Source: Candidatus Saccharimonadota bacterium | Lineage (GTDB): Bacteria > Patescibacteriota > Saccharimonadia > Saccharimonadales > Saccharimonadaceae | Assembly: GCA_905373835.1 (NCBI GenBank) | Contig: CAJPUN010000002.1 | Location: 124,001 to 188,000 of the forward strand | DNA: 64,000 bases | Direction of reading: 5' to 3' | Shown here: in pieces, positions 17,910-26,302 of the stretch | Layout of the letters: each line of letters opens with the position of its first letter | Position numbering within the stretch: the first letter of the stretch is position 1 | Program-made: the position numbers and the translations under genes | The notes under the pieces: generated by a model | Databases searched by the model: none | Told to the model about the DNA's origin: nothing | Seen by the model: only the letters and a program-made list of their open reading frames with translations

Positions 17910-18118
17910 GGTGCTCCTTAGGTTTTTCTTGACATTAGCAAATCAATACACAGTACATTATGAGTGTCGTTCGTGGCGTTCTCCTGTCGTCTTTCTTAAC
18001 TCCTCTCGTCTCGATTGCTCGAAACGAATCCTTACTATCTAGCTAACCAGAAATGCTACGCTATGTCAATGATATCGTTTCGTATAGTACCTCATATACT
18101 GCGTGTTCTGACCGCTTA

Positions 18119-18147
18119 TTCAAACTCGCCACCGAAAATGCTATACT
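18119..18147 (+). promoter_or_regulatory. Promoter of trpS, leaderless type
   Basis: TTCAAA (18119-18124), 17-nt spacer, TATACT (18142-18147), ATG 6 nt later. Confidence 0.6.
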
Positions 18148-18153
18148 ACGTAT

Positions 18154-19188
18154 ATGTCCAAAGAAGTTATCCTCACCGGAATTCGTAGCAATGAAGAGCC
18201 AACGCTTGGCAATTATCTTGGTGCCTTTGTGCCAATGGTGCAGCTGCAGCAGCACTACGCTGGGCACTACCAGCTCAACATGTTTGTGCCCGACCTCCAC
18301 AGCTTTACCACACCGATCGACCACACGACACTTTATGAGAATACGCTAACAAACCTCAAATACTTCATCGCAGCAGGGCTTGATATCACCGACGAACATA
18401 CGTTTCTCTATCGGCAGAGCTTTATCCCAGCACACAGTGAACTCACGTGGATTTTAGATTGCTTTACTGGCTTTGGCGAGATGAGCCGCATGACGCAGTT
18501 TAAAGAAAAATCAGCTGATACCAACAATAATGTCACCGTTGGGCTCTTCAATTACCCTGTCCTGATGGCAGCTGATATCCTTCTTTACAACGCCCGATGG
18601 GTGCCAGTCGGTGAGGATCAGTTCCAGCACCTGGAAATTACCCGTGATATTGCCCTGCGCATGAATCGTAAGTTTGGCAAGCTCTTTACTATTCCAGAGC
18701 CAACTGCCAAGCAAACCGCCTTCATCCAGCGCGACACCGGCCTGCGTATTCGCAGCCTGACCAACCCAGAAAAGAAGATGAGCAAGAGCTCCACTGACCA
18801 AAAGTCCAAGATCAACCTTGCTGATACCCCCGCTCAAGCACGCAAAAAAATCATGGCTGCCACGACAGACTCGCTTGGTGTTATTAACTTCGACTGGCAG
18901 CGTCAGCCAGGCATTACTAATCTGCTTCAACTGCTTGCAATCTTGACCAATCGCCCGCAAGCCGAGGTGAATGCCGAGTGGGTAGGGCAGACCCAATATG
19001 GTCCACTCAAGCGTGCAGTAGCTGAAGCAGTGGCTACCTTCCTCACTGATTTTCAAGCGCGGCTCGCAGGTATCTCCGATGAGACACTGCTTGCTACTCT
19101 CGAGCGCTCTGAGCGAGCGATGAATGAGGTCGCCAACACCACGCTCCTCCGCGTACAAAAGGCGGTTGGCCTGCGGAGTACATCATGA
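18154..19188 (+). CDS. trpS: Tryptophanyl-tRNA synthetase
   Basis: This 344-residue class I synthetase charges tRNA-Trp. The HIGH-equivalent is in PTLGNYLGAF (about residue 15) and the second signature is KKMSKSS at about residue 210. GEDQFQHLEITRDIA is the conserved segment of the TrpRS active site. Length is normal for the family. The ATG sits 6 nt after the -10 box with no ribosome-binding site. The cognate tRNA-Trp gene lies 8 kb downstream. The next gene starts 25 nt after its stop. Confidence 0.96.
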   Translation: MSKEVILTGIRSNEEPTLGNYLGAFVPMVQLQQHYAGHYQLNMFVPDLHSFTTPIDHTTLYENTLTNLKYFIAAGLDITDEHTFLYRQSFIPAHSELTWILDCFTGFGEMSRMTQFKEKSADTNNNVTVGLFNYPVLMAADILLYNARWVPVGEDQFQHLEITRDIALRMNRKFGKLFTIPEPTAKQTAFIQRDTGLRIRSLTNPEKKMSKSSTDQKSKINLADTPAQARKKIMAATTDSLGVINFDWQRQPGITNLLQLLAILTNRPQAEVNAEWVGQTQYGPLKRAVAEAVATFLTDFQARLAGISDETLLATLERSERAMNEVANTTLLRVQKAVGLRSTS

Positions 19189-19213
19189 GTATAGCCCGAG
19201 ATGGAGTCATTGT

Positions 19214-20392
19214 ATGAAAATCACATCAAGCGACCTCCTTGCTATCTTACGCCAGTTTCGTCAAGCAACTGACGATAATGTCCCGCGTCACATCGACCAA
19301 ATCGCCAGTAGCCACCCGCAGCCCATCAATCAGCTGGTGCGTTTTCGCTTCGACCGCCGGCAGTACTTTTTGCTCATCGACGACATAGCGGAGGATCATG
19401 CACCCTACATTATGCAGCAGATCTACACCGCAAAAAGTGATGCAACGGGGGAAATCCTCCCTAATCCACTCAGCGACTTCACGACCTACGGCCTACCATT
19501 CAAGGGTAAGGATGTCTATCTTTTTCAGCAGCGGCGTACCACCCAGCGCCTTGATAGCCTGCTTGCGGCTCGCTACCCCGAGACCAGTCGCTCCACTTGG
19601 CAAAAACACATCAAGGCTGGCCACGTCGCTGTCAATGATAGAGTCGTCTGTCAGCCACGCCAACTGGTAGCAGAGACCGACAGCATCGCCATCAACCTAC
19701 CTGACGCGGTCGACTATAGCGACAAAACCCTCCCCATCCTCTACATTGATGATGATGTAATCGTTATCAATAAACCAGCTGGTATCCTCACGCATAGCAA
19801 AGGTGCGCTCAATGATGAGTTTACGGTTGCAGACTTCTTCCGGCGCTACACTTCGGTTGGACTGGAGACAAATCGGCCGGGGATTGTTCATCGGCTCGAC
19901 CGCGACACCAGTGGAGTAATGATTGGTGCACGTACACCTGAGGCCTTCCAGCGGCTTAAGAAGCAATTTGCCGAGCGCCACGCCAAAAAGACATATCTAG
20001 CGGTTGTGGCAGGGCAACCCCGTCAGCAGCAAGCCAAGATCGATGTCCCACTGGGGCGTAACCCGGCCGCGCCAAGCACCTTTCGAGCCGATCCACGCGG
20101 CAAATCTGCCCAAACAATCTATAAAGTACTCGCCTCGCAGTCCAGTATGAGCTTACTCGCTCTGCGCCCCCGCACTGGCCGAACACATCAGCTGCGTGTC
20201 CATCTGGCATATATTGGCACACCGATTGTTGGTGATCGCGTCTATGGATCGGCAGGGGAGCGTCTCCTTCTGCACGCCTACCAGCTCGAAATCACGACTC
20301 GTGCTGGCCTACGTCAGACGTTTGTTGCACCACCGCCAGCAGCCTTTATGGCACTCTTTCCTGAGGGGGCCGATGTCATCGCTCGTTTATAA
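19214..20392 (+). CDS. RluA-family pseudouridine synthase with N-terminal extension
   Basis: This 392-residue protein has an S4-like RNA-binding domain from about residue 108 (QRLDSLLAARYPETSRSTWQ, IKAGHVAVNDRVV). The catalytic domain shows VINKPAGILTHSKG, HRLDRDTSGVMIGA (catalytic Asp), and GRTHQLRVHLAYIGTPIVGD. It should convert uridines to pseudouridine in rRNA or tRNA; the site is not predictable. The first 100 residues before the S4 domain are not usual and are rich in charged residues (LLIDDIAEDHAPYIMQQIY). The chosen ATG follows trpS by 25 nt with a weak GGAG site; an upstream in-frame start overlaps trpS. Its 3' end overlaps holB by 20 nt. Confidence 0.9.
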   Translation: MKITSSDLLAILRQFRQATDDNVPRHIDQIASSHPQPINQLVRFRFDRRQYFLLIDDIAEDHAPYIMQQIYTAKSDATGEILPNPLSDFTTYGLPFKGKDVYLFQQRRTTQRLDSLLAARYPETSRSTWQKHIKAGHVAVNDRVVCQPRQLVAETDSIAINLPDAVDYSDKTLPILYIDDDVIVINKPAGILTHSKGALNDEFTVADFFRRYTSVGLETNRPGIVHRLDRDTSGVMIGARTPEAFQRLKKQFAERHAKKTYLAVVAGQPRQQQAKIDVPLGRNPAAPSTFRADPRGKSAQTIYKVLASQSSMSLLALRPRTGRTHQLRVHLAYIGTPIVGDRVYGSAGERLLLHAYQLEITTRAGLRQTFVAPPPAAFMALFPEGADVIARL

Positions 20393-21200
20393 CCCCCGCA
20401 CCGAGCAGCGTCTTGCCCAGCTTACGCAGCAGCCACCACAGTCATTGCTTCTTGTTGGTGCGCCTGGACTTGGGCTTATGACCGCAGCACAGCAGGTTGC
20501 GAGCCGCCCCACACTTGTCCTCCGGCCTCATACTAGCCAGGGCCACAACGACCAGCAACGCGGGACAATTCGCGTTGATGACATCCGCTCACTTCACACA
20601 CTTACTCAGGGCAAGGCAACAGCTCGGCAATTTGTCATTATTGATGATGCCGACCGGATGACACCTGCCGCCCAAAATGCCTTCCTTAAACTCCTCGAAG
20701 AGCCGCCTCACGCGCTTCGTCTTATCCTCACCAGCCATCAACCCCAACGCTTGCTGGCAACAATTCGCTCACGCGTCCAGACCGTCCGTATCATCCCACC
20801 TCAGCAAGCCCAAACAACTGCTCAGCTTGGCCAGCTTGGCATTATTGACCCGACGCGCCGTGCTCAGCTGCAGTTCATTGCTCAGCAGCAACCTGCGACG
20901 ATCGCACGCTTGGCTGCCAATAGCGAGGAGTTTCGCACCATTGCTCTGGCAATGACCGATGCGCGCCACTATATCACTGGTACTACCCGTCAACGCATCG
21001 TGATTGGGCAGCGCTATAGCCAAGATCGAGCTCGTGCACTGCTCTTGCTTGAGTGCCTACTACACATTGCATGGCATACACTCCGGACGCAGCCATCACA
21101 GCAGCTGCTTGCTCAGGCAGAGCGTATCGCACGCGCACACGAGCGCATTACTGCTAATGCCAGCGTGCGGATTCAGCTGCTGGCATGTGGTATACTATAA
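20373..21200 (+). CDS. holB: DNA polymerase III delta prime-like subunit
   Basis: This 275-residue protein resembles the clamp-loader delta prime subunit. The strongest evidence is MTPAAQNAFLKLLEEPP followed by LILTSHQPQRLLATIRSRVQ, the SRC-like element of clamp loaders. The P-loop is degenerate (VGAPGLGLM lacks the Lys-Thr), consistent with an ATPase-inactive delta prime; DnaX at 40994 keeps a functional P-loop. It is shorter than the E. coli protein and rich in Gln. It overlaps the pseudouridine synthase gene by 20 nt, so it is probably in one operon with trpS. The start MSSLVYNPRTEQR matches the usual N terminus. Confidence 0.87.
   Translation: MSSLVYNPRTEQRLAQLTQQPPQSLLLVGAPGLGLMTAAQQVASRPTLVLRPHTSQGHNDQQRGTIRVDDIRSLHTLTQGKATARQFVIIDDADRMTPAAQNAFLKLLEEPPHALRLILTSHQPQRLLATIRSRVQTVRIIPPQQAQTTAQLGQLGIIDPTRRAQLQFIAQQQPATIARLAANSEEFRTIALAMTDARHYITGTTRQRIVIGQRYSQDRARALLLLECLLHIAWHTLRTQPSQQLLAQAERIARAHERITANASVRIQLLACGIL
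21191..21196 (+). promoter_or_regulatory. -10 box of the TPR gene, leaderless type
   Basis: TATACT inside the end of holB, 6 nt before the ATG at 21203. No ribosome-binding site. Confidence 0.5.
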
Positions 21201-21202
21201 CT

Positions 21203-22093
21203 ATGTATGGATTATTATTGGTAGCCTGCGCTGGTGCCTTTGCCTTATGGCAGCAGCAATCAGTTACCGAGACCACCTCACAATTACCAATGCGCCTCTC
21301 AGGTAAGCTTGATCGCCTGTGGGAGGTAGCTCAGGAATCACTCCGTGATCGTCGTTATCTCCGCGCCGAGAAGGCACTGCTCACGATCCTGCGGGTAGAT
21401 GAGCGTAATGCAACCGCCTATAACCGCCTCGGTATTTTATACGCCAAGCAGAAGGCGTTTGATGATGCGATTGAGTGCTTTGAGATCGCTCAGAGTCTGG
21501 AGCCAAGTGCATCAAGCCTACACAATGTTGGCCTCATCTATTACGAAACCAAGCGCTACGACAAAGCTGCTCTCGCCTTTGAACAAGCACTGGCAATGGA
21601 GGACAAGCTGGCTGCGCGGCATATTGCCTATGCCAAGGTACAGGAAAAGCTCGGCCATAGTAAGAAAATGCTGGAGTCACTTGAGCGAGCTGCCAAGCTA
21701 GAGCCTGGTACTCAAACATATCAGCTCCTGGCCGAAGGCTACGAGCGCGCTGGCGACCACAAGAAAGCGAAGCGTATTCGTGCCAAGATGCAGCCCCAGC
21801 CTACCTCTGCGCAATCACCGCAGCACCACCGAGCACAACCAGAACCTCACCAGCAACCCCAGCAACGCATTACTGTGCCGTCCCAGCAGGTAGAGCAACA
21901 GCCTTCAACGGCATATTACCATCCACCGGCTGCATTGCCCGCTCCAGCAGTACCAACGTATACCCAAGCACCTCCGCAGCCGCAGCCAAATGCCGCATAT
22001 AGTCGACAGTCCGTTGCTGTTCATCCACCAGCACGAGCCCCAATGCCCGCCAATCGCATCCAGCGCAGCGCGTCACGCCGCATTACGATGTAG
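21203..22093 (+). CDS. Membrane-anchored TPR-repeat protein
   Basis: This 296-residue protein starts with one hydrophobic segment (MYGLLLVACAGAFALW). Four or so tetratricopeptide repeats follow (residues about 45-190; for example AYNRLGILYAKQKAFDDAIE and HNVGLIYYETKRYDKAALAF). The C-terminal hundred residues are a low-complexity Pro/Gln/His tail ending in Arg-rich text. TPR domains mediate protein-protein contacts; the partner is unknown. Orientation of the anchor is not certain. It begins 3 nt after the holB stop but has its own -10 box. A hairpin terminator follows at 22138. Confidence 0.87.
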   Translation: MYGLLLVACAGAFALWQQQSVTETTSQLPMRLSGKLDRLWEVAQESLRDRRYLRAEKALLTILRVDERNATAYNRLGILYAKQKAFDDAIECFEIAQSLEPSASSLHNVGLIYYETKRYDKAALAFEQALAMEDKLAARHIAYAKVQEKLGHSKKMLESLERAAKLEPGTQTYQLLAEGYERAGDHKKAKRIRAKMQPQPTSAQSPQHHRAQPEPHQQPQQRITVPSQQVEQQPSTAYYHPPAALPAPAVPTYTQAPPQPQPNAAYSRQSVAVHPPARAPMPANRIQRSASRRITM

Positions 22094-22137
22094 CATCAAG
22101 TAGTAAAAGGGTATAATAAGGGCTAAGTACAATCAAC

Positions 22138-22165
22138 AAGGCAGCAATATGTGTGCTGCCTTATT
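22138..22165 (+). terminator. Terminator after the TPR gene
   Basis: A 9-bp perfect stem (22138-22146 with 22154-22162) and a 7-nt loop, then TTATTTA. A TATAAT at 22112-22117 just upstream has no gene behind it. Confidence 0.65.
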
Positions 22166-22327
22166 TACATTCTCAGGGCGGGGTTTCTCGCTGCGTAAGC
22201 CTGATATATCACATACTCACTACACATACACAGAATTACCACGCTTCCAATATTGTTCTTTGTGCGCCAATTACAGAGAGTGGAAAATAAGCTTTCACCA
22301 ATTACAACCACTATGTGACTGCAAAAA

Positions 22328-22360
22328 CAAAAAAGACCTCCTCCTTAAGAAAGTCTTCGC
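22328..22360 (-). terminator. Terminator of the tRNA-Tyr/tRNA-Thr unit
   Basis: Read on the minus strand, AAGACTTTC can pair with a GGAGGTCTT-type arm, followed by a run of T just after tRNA-Thr. Confidence 0.5.
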
Positions 22361-22370
22361 TATATACGTA

Positions 22371-22447
22371 TGGAGCCGCTTTACGGATTCGAACCGTAGA
22401 CCTACTGTTTACAAAACAGTTGCTCTGACCAGCTGAGCTAAAGCGGC
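22371..22447 (-). tRNA. tRNA-Thr (anticodon TGT)
   Basis: The 77-nt cloverleaf has acceptor GCCGCTT/AAGCGGC, D-arm GCTC...GAGC, and anticodon stem ACTGT/ACAGT with loop TTTGTAA, so the anticodon is TGT. The T-loop is GGTTCGAATCC-like, and the 3' CCA is encoded. It lies 5 nt downstream of tRNA-Tyr on the same transcript. Confidence 0.95.
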
Positions 22448-22452
22448 AGGGA

Positions 22453-22537
22453 TGGTACCGGAGGTAGGACTCGAACCTACGAAGCTAAAAAGCGGGAGAT
22501 TTACAGTCTCCTGTCATTGCCACTAGACGACTCCGGC
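22453..22537 (-). tRNA. tRNA-Tyr (anticodon GTA)
   Basis: This 85-nt tRNA has a long variable arm, as expected for bacterial tRNA-Tyr. Anticodon stem GGAGA/TCTCC encloses CTGTAAA, giving GTA. Acceptor GCCGGAG/CTCCGGT, discriminator A, encoded CCA. First gene of a two-tRNA unit. Confidence 0.95.
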
Positions 22538-22562
22538 AAATAAAATGAACTAACTGTGAATT

Positions 22563-22590
22563 AGTATAGCAAATTTTTCGCCAATGTCAA
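22563..22590 (-). promoter_or_regulatory. Promoter of the tRNA-Tyr/tRNA-Thr unit
   Basis: On the minus strand a consensus TTGACA (22585-22590), 16-nt spacer and TATACT (22563-22568) lie about 25 nt before tRNA-Tyr. Confidence 0.75.
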
Positions 22591-22717
22591 AGAGCGAATT
22601 TCTTCATTCGACAATTTTCGCTTTTTGTACTTACATACCATTCAGACCAATATCATGATTGCATGAGAAAACATACAAACCGCGGCTTTTCCTCTGTTAT
22701 TATCACATATTTTGTTT

Positions 22718-22723
22718 TATACT
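22718..22723 (+). promoter_or_regulatory. -10 box of the unknown gene at 22731, leaderless type
   Basis: TATACT lies 7 nt before the ATG. No ribosome-binding site; a longer in-frame reading would start upstream of this box. Confidence 0.5.
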
Positions 22724-22730
22724 ATCATCC

Positions 22731-23492
22731 ATGACTCAAGAAAACCACTTCAACCATGTCCTGGTCGCTGCACTATTTACTGATAATGAACCACGACGTA
22801 CGTCTGAGCTCTATCGAAATCGCAACCACCCAATCTATGAACATAAGCTCAAAAAGTATCCTCTTATGCCGTTCTTTTCCTCGATGGTCGTGCGTGAAAA
22901 ATCAGAAGGAGACACAACGAAACGTGATGGGATTATAAAATATACCAAAGCTCTATCGGAGGAGTTTGAGCCGTTTACTATACAACTTGGTGATGAGGTA
23001 GAGATTGGCGGATCAGTCGGTGACTCACAACGAATTAGAGAGGTTGCACCGAGTGAAGAAGTGTTACGCCTCCGATATGAAATTGGGTATATAGCCAGAA
23101 GATTATCAGTTGTATATGACGCCCGTGCTATGCGCGGTCTCGATACCATGGCATACGTCCAACACGACACTACCGACGCGATATTGCCTGGCGTACAAGA
23201 GATGGAAGTAACCGCTATCAGCGTGATTACAACTCACTCTGACAGTAAGAACACACCAACAAAAGCAATCACCCGCTGTGACTATCCACTTGGCCCTCAG
23301 CACGATACCACTGAGCCATCAGATGAGTTATTTAGTAAAGGTCAGAGTTATTATCCTATGAGCGATGGCACATGCCATGGTCTCACTGAATATTCTGAGC
23401 ACACGATACCAGGTCAATCACGCGGTCGTCATTGTGTACCAGATGGAGAAGGTCGCGTATACCGGCTGCCACGTCACCGCCGGCCAGTCTAA
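22731..23492 (+). CDS. Protein of unknown function
   Basis: I do not recognise this 253-residue soluble protein. It has no signal peptide or membrane segment. The first half carries basic and aromatic text (YEHKLKKYPLMPFFSSMVV) and a plausible beta-rich stretch (FEPFTIQLGDEVEIGGSVGD). A helix around residues 110-125 (EEVLRLRYEIGYIARRLSVV) follows. The last 60 residues are rich in His, Gly, Arg and Cys, including SDGTCHGLTEYSEHTIPGQ. Codon use is similar to other poorly conserved genes here. It lies alone between tRNA genes, a common place for acquired genes, but I see no attachment site. Confidence 0.65.
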   Translation: MTQENHFNHVLVAALFTDNEPRRTSELYRNRNHPIYEHKLKKYPLMPFFSSMVVREKSEGDTTKRDGIIKYTKALSEEFEPFTIQLGDEVEIGGSVGDSQRIREVAPSEEVLRLRYEIGYIARRLSVVYDARAMRGLDTMAYVQHDTTDAILPGVQEMEVTAISVITTHSDSKNTPTKAITRCDYPLGPQHDTTEPSDELFSKGQSYYPMSDGTCHGLTEYSEHTIPGQSRGRHCVPDGEGRVYRLPRHRRPV

Positions 23493-23587
23493 CCTCGTTG
23501 CTGATAGCGCACGGCGGAGAAAAGGGTGTTTCTCGTCGCATAATTTCAACAAGCGAAAAACATCCCCACTCATAGACTAACAATAAA

Positions 23588-23611
23588 GATCACCCCAGCA
23601 ATGGGGTGATC
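23588..23611 (-). terminator. Terminator of tRNA-Thr(GGT)
   Basis: A perfect 10-bp stem (23588-23597 with 23602-23611) with loop GCAA. On the minus strand it is followed by TTTATTG. Confidence 0.75.
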
Positions 23612-23625
23612 AACAAATCCAGCCA

Positions 23626-23701
23626 TGGAGCCACGATCGGGGCTTGAACCCGAGACCTCATCCTTACCATGGATGCGCTCTACCAACTGAGCTATCGCGG
23701 C
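23626..23701 (-). tRNA. tRNA-Thr (anticodon GGT)
   Basis: This 76-nt cloverleaf has anticodon stem CATCC/GGATG enclosing ATGGTAA, giving GGT. D-arm GCTC...GAGC, T-arm around GGTTCAAGCC, and encoded CCA. It is the second threonine isoacceptor in the window. Confidence 0.95.
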
Positions 23702-24073
23702 ATTACTTGGTATTCTACCATATGAGGTACGTACCAGCAAGCCTTACTGCCTTGGTTCTTGATGCGCTCATTTTGCCAGCACACTCACCCTTACTCTTCG
23801 CTGCTTCGCCTATAGAGCGTGCGAAGTTCTACCAGTAGTCAGCCTTACCTCATATAGCATCTATAACTGGGCTTTTTGCGCCATACTCAATGGCATAATC
23901 GGGGAGGTTATAGTACATGTATACATAATTCTCCTAGAAATCCATTGACAAATGGGGGCATTCGTGGCTACAATACATATTGTCTATCGTTCGAGCGATC
24001 TCTTGTCGATAGAGTGTTTGTACGATAAAGTTTCGTGTTAGAATAAGAATAACCATTAAATAAAGAGGAGTCT
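23702..24073 (+). promoter_or_regulatory. Intergenic region with promoter and leader of the GT2-like gene
   Basis: This 372-nt stretch has no convincing gene. It holds a strong promoter, TTGACA (23945-23950) and TACAAT (23969-23974) with 18-nt spacing, which leaves a leader of about 90 nt. In the leader TCTATCG (23983-23989) pairs with CGATAGA (24007-24013). An AAGAGGAG site precedes the ATG at 24074. I see nothing clear in 23702-23940. Confidence 0.55.
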
Positions 24074-25828
24074 ATGGCAATGGCTGGTTTTGTACAGTGT
24101 ATGGAAGTAATCGACAGGTATCGGTGGTGGGTCGGAGGGGTGATATTCCTCGTGATCGCCCTGAGTTGGTGGTTCCGCGTGGCGAGTGCTCGCAAGAATA
24201 AAACCTACACTGCAACACTCCGCAAAAAATACGCAGTCTTGGTTGTTGCTGAGGACGAAGATCCAGAAGTCTTCGAGAGCTGCCTCGCGAGCATCAAAGA
24301 GCATAGCAAGCCAACGCAGCTACTCGTCTCGATTAACGACGCCTCGCGCGCTCACCAATCTCTCCGAGCAATCGCTAAAGAATATGCAACAACAGTGATC
24401 GAGCAGCCTGAGGTGGTGAGCTATGATGCGCAGCTTGCCTCACTGATCGAAAAGGTGCGGCGCGTGAGCCTTGTGATTGTCACAACTCCGCGTGCGCACT
24501 GGACACCATCGACAATTAACCTCCTTTTACCCTTTGCCGAGCCAACTATTGGGCTCGTCAGTGGCCGCCAACAATACACTGGTGGAACGACGCTCTCTCA
24601 GCGAATCGGCAGTTGGCTCCTCGATATGCAGCAGCGTGTTATTTTGCCTATGCAGAGCCGCCATGGCCAGGCTTATGCCATAACGAGTGACACCTTTGCC
24701 ATTCGGCTTGAGCTGCTTAAGCACGTTGCCCAGAGCAGTGTAGTAGCGCAGCCATGTGCCGCGCATCATCCATCAAGCATTGCACTGTCTCTGTCTTCAC
24801 AACACCATGCAGCCTACCAACACAGTGCTCTCACGCAGATCAACCACCCGGCAGAGCTCTACCGGATTGCAAGCAGTTATACCCAACTGAGCCGCGCTGC
24901 CTATTGGCAACTCTGGCATCAGCACGCGCGTATCCGGCAGGCGGGGCCACTTGTCTGGTTCACACACATTGGCTTTTGCTTTGCGAGTTTGCTCTATCTT
25001 GGGGCACTGATCGTACTCTGCAGCACACTCGTCAACAACCTATACAGCACTCTGACTGGGACGGCGACTACTGCAACGCTATGGAGTAGTATAACGATCC
25101 TTGGGCTGGTGCTTGGTTGGCTTATATGGCAGGCCATGCGCAATATTCCACACCTTAAGCATCACCCACACGACCTATGGCTCCTGCCACTCTATCTCCC
25201 GATCGCTGGGAGTCTTGCACTGACGAGCAAACTATGGGCGCTCGTTACACTTACTCGCCATCACGCACCCGCTCCATCGAGCGCACTTCGTCAATATGCA
25301 GCTGGTCTTGCGGCAATTATCCTGCTGCTCATTACAGTGCCACTCGCATATGTCGTGGCAATGATCCCAGCTCAGCAACCACAAGAAGCTCCACACCGCC
25401 CTGCGCAAACTGCTCCACGGCCGCAGCAGCAACGTGATAATCGCGGCAATACAGACAAGAAGCAAGCTAACCAACCAGCAACCACCTCTAGTCAATCGCA
25501 AGCGCAACAGACGCCAGCTCATTCTGAGAAGAACCAGACTACCACATCAGAGCAAAAGCCAATTATGCTAACCGCCCAGGATGGCGACTCCCAGTCGCTT
25601 GTGGCGCGACGCTTCATCAAGAGCCACCACCAAGCTCAGCAGCTTAACCCCGCGCAGGCGGCATATGCCGAGAACCGCTTAGTGGCCTTGATGGGGCAAC
25701 GTGATGACATTGACAGTGGCGAAACCTTCACAGTGAGCGCCTCACAGCTTGCCGCTGTTATCACTGAGGCCCGAGCACTGAGCGCTGATGAGCAAGCGAA
25801 CTGGGCCGCCTATACCACAAGCGAGTAG
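24074..25828 (+). CDS. GT2-like membrane glycosyltransferase, catalytic motifs weak
   Basis: This 584-residue protein is laid out like a processive family 2 glycosyltransferase. An N-terminal membrane segment (about residues 18-34) is followed by a Rossmann-like domain (residues 52-245; KKYAVLVVAEDEDPEVFESC, QLLVSINDAS). Four or five membrane segments then follow (about 290-435). A Pro/Gln/Thr-rich linker leads to a C-terminal segment resembling a worn LysM repeat (QDGDSQSLVARRF). The usual DXD and (Q/R)XXRW motifs are not visible, so activity is doubtful. It may have a structural or regulatory role in cell-envelope synthesis. It has its own promoter and long leader. Membrane topology is confident; the family call is moderate. 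Confidence 0.6.
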   Translation: MAMAGFVQCMEVIDRYRWWVGGVIFLVIALSWWFRVASARKNKTYTATLRKKYAVLVVAEDEDPEVFESCLASIKEHSKPTQLLVSINDASRAHQSLRAIAKEYATTVIEQPEVVSYDAQLASLIEKVRRVSLVIVTTPRAHWTPSTINLLLPFAEPTIGLVSGRQQYTGGTTLSQRIGSWLLDMQQRVILPMQSRHGQAYAITSDTFAIRLELLKHVAQSSVVAQPCAAHHPSSIALSLSSQHHAAYQHSALTQINHPAELYRIASSYTQLSRAAYWQLWHQHARIRQAGPLVWFTHIGFCFASLLYLGALIVLCSTLVNNLYSTLTGTATTATLWSSITILGLVLGWLIWQAMRNIPHLKHHPHDLWLLPLYLPIAGSLALTSKLWALVTLTRHHAPAPSSALRQYAAGLAAIILLLITVPLAYVVAMIPAQQPQEAPHRPAQTAPRPQQQRDNRGNTDKKQANQPATTSSQSQAQQTPAHSEKNQTTTSEQKPIMLTAQDGDSQSLVARRFIKSHHQAQQLNPAQAAYAENRLVALMGQRDDIDSGETFTVSASQLAAVITEARALSADEQANWAAYTTSE

Positions 25829-25868
25829 CAAATCGCCGTCGCCACTAGCATTACACCATAGGCTATGC

Positions 25869-25874
25869 TATAAT
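25869..25874 (+). promoter_or_regulatory. -10 box of rpmG
   Basis: TATAAT lies 37 nt before the rpmG ATG. The -35 region is not recognisable. Confidence 0.4.
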
Positions 25875-25911
25875 CAACCAAGATATTTTATAAAATCTAA
25901 CGAGTAAAGAA

Positions 25912-26121
25912 ATGGCAAAGAAGAACAATACCAAGCGAAAGATTATTGCTCTTGTGAGCAACCTCACCAAACACCGTACCTACGTAACGCGCAAGAACAC
26001 AATAAACACTCCAGATAAGCTCGTTCTACGCAAGTATGACCCAATTGCTCGCCGGCACGCTACTTACACAGAGACGAAGAAATCGCTCGGCCGTAACGAG
26101 GTTAAACCGCGCAAAGGCTAG
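25912..26121 (+). CDS. rpmG: 50S ribosomal protein L33, zinc-free form
   Basis: This 69-residue protein resembles bL33: a Lys-rich start ([16 protein letters not shown]), then [33 protein letters not shown]. The usual four zinc-binding cysteines are missing. A C-terminal extension ([12 protein letters not shown]) is a little longer than normal. It is a single-gene unit with its own promoter and a strong terminator. Confidence 0.87.
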   Translation: MAKKNNTKRKIIALVSNLTKHRTYVTRKNTINTPDKLVLRKYDPIARRHATYTETKKSLGRNEVKPRKG

Positions 26122-26140
26122 TCTTATCGCAATAATAATC

Positions 26141-26172
26141 AAAAACAGCATTCACTCACGAATGCTGTTTTT
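26141..26172 (+). terminator. Terminator of rpmG
   Basis: A perfect 12-bp stem (26141-26152 with 26161-26172) with an 8-nt loop; the right arm ends in five T. Confidence 0.85.
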
Positions 26173-26302
26173 CGTGTCAGCGATCAATTGCAAGAGTTAG
26201 TATAGCGTAAGCGACAGGCTTTAAGTAGTATTACTTCTTACTGTATTTTTAAAAGATAGAAGAGGGGAAGGGTATGGAAACCATCAATCTCAGCGCCTAA
26301 GA

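Noticed and set aside
17929..17934. TTGACA on the plus strand upstream of trpS as its -35 box
   Set aside because: It lies more than 200 nt before trpS and has no -10 box at the right distance; the pair at 18119-18147 fits better.
22149..22436. Forward 95-codon frame across the tRNA-Thr gene
   Set aside because: It overlaps a tRNA and a terminator and reads as noise.
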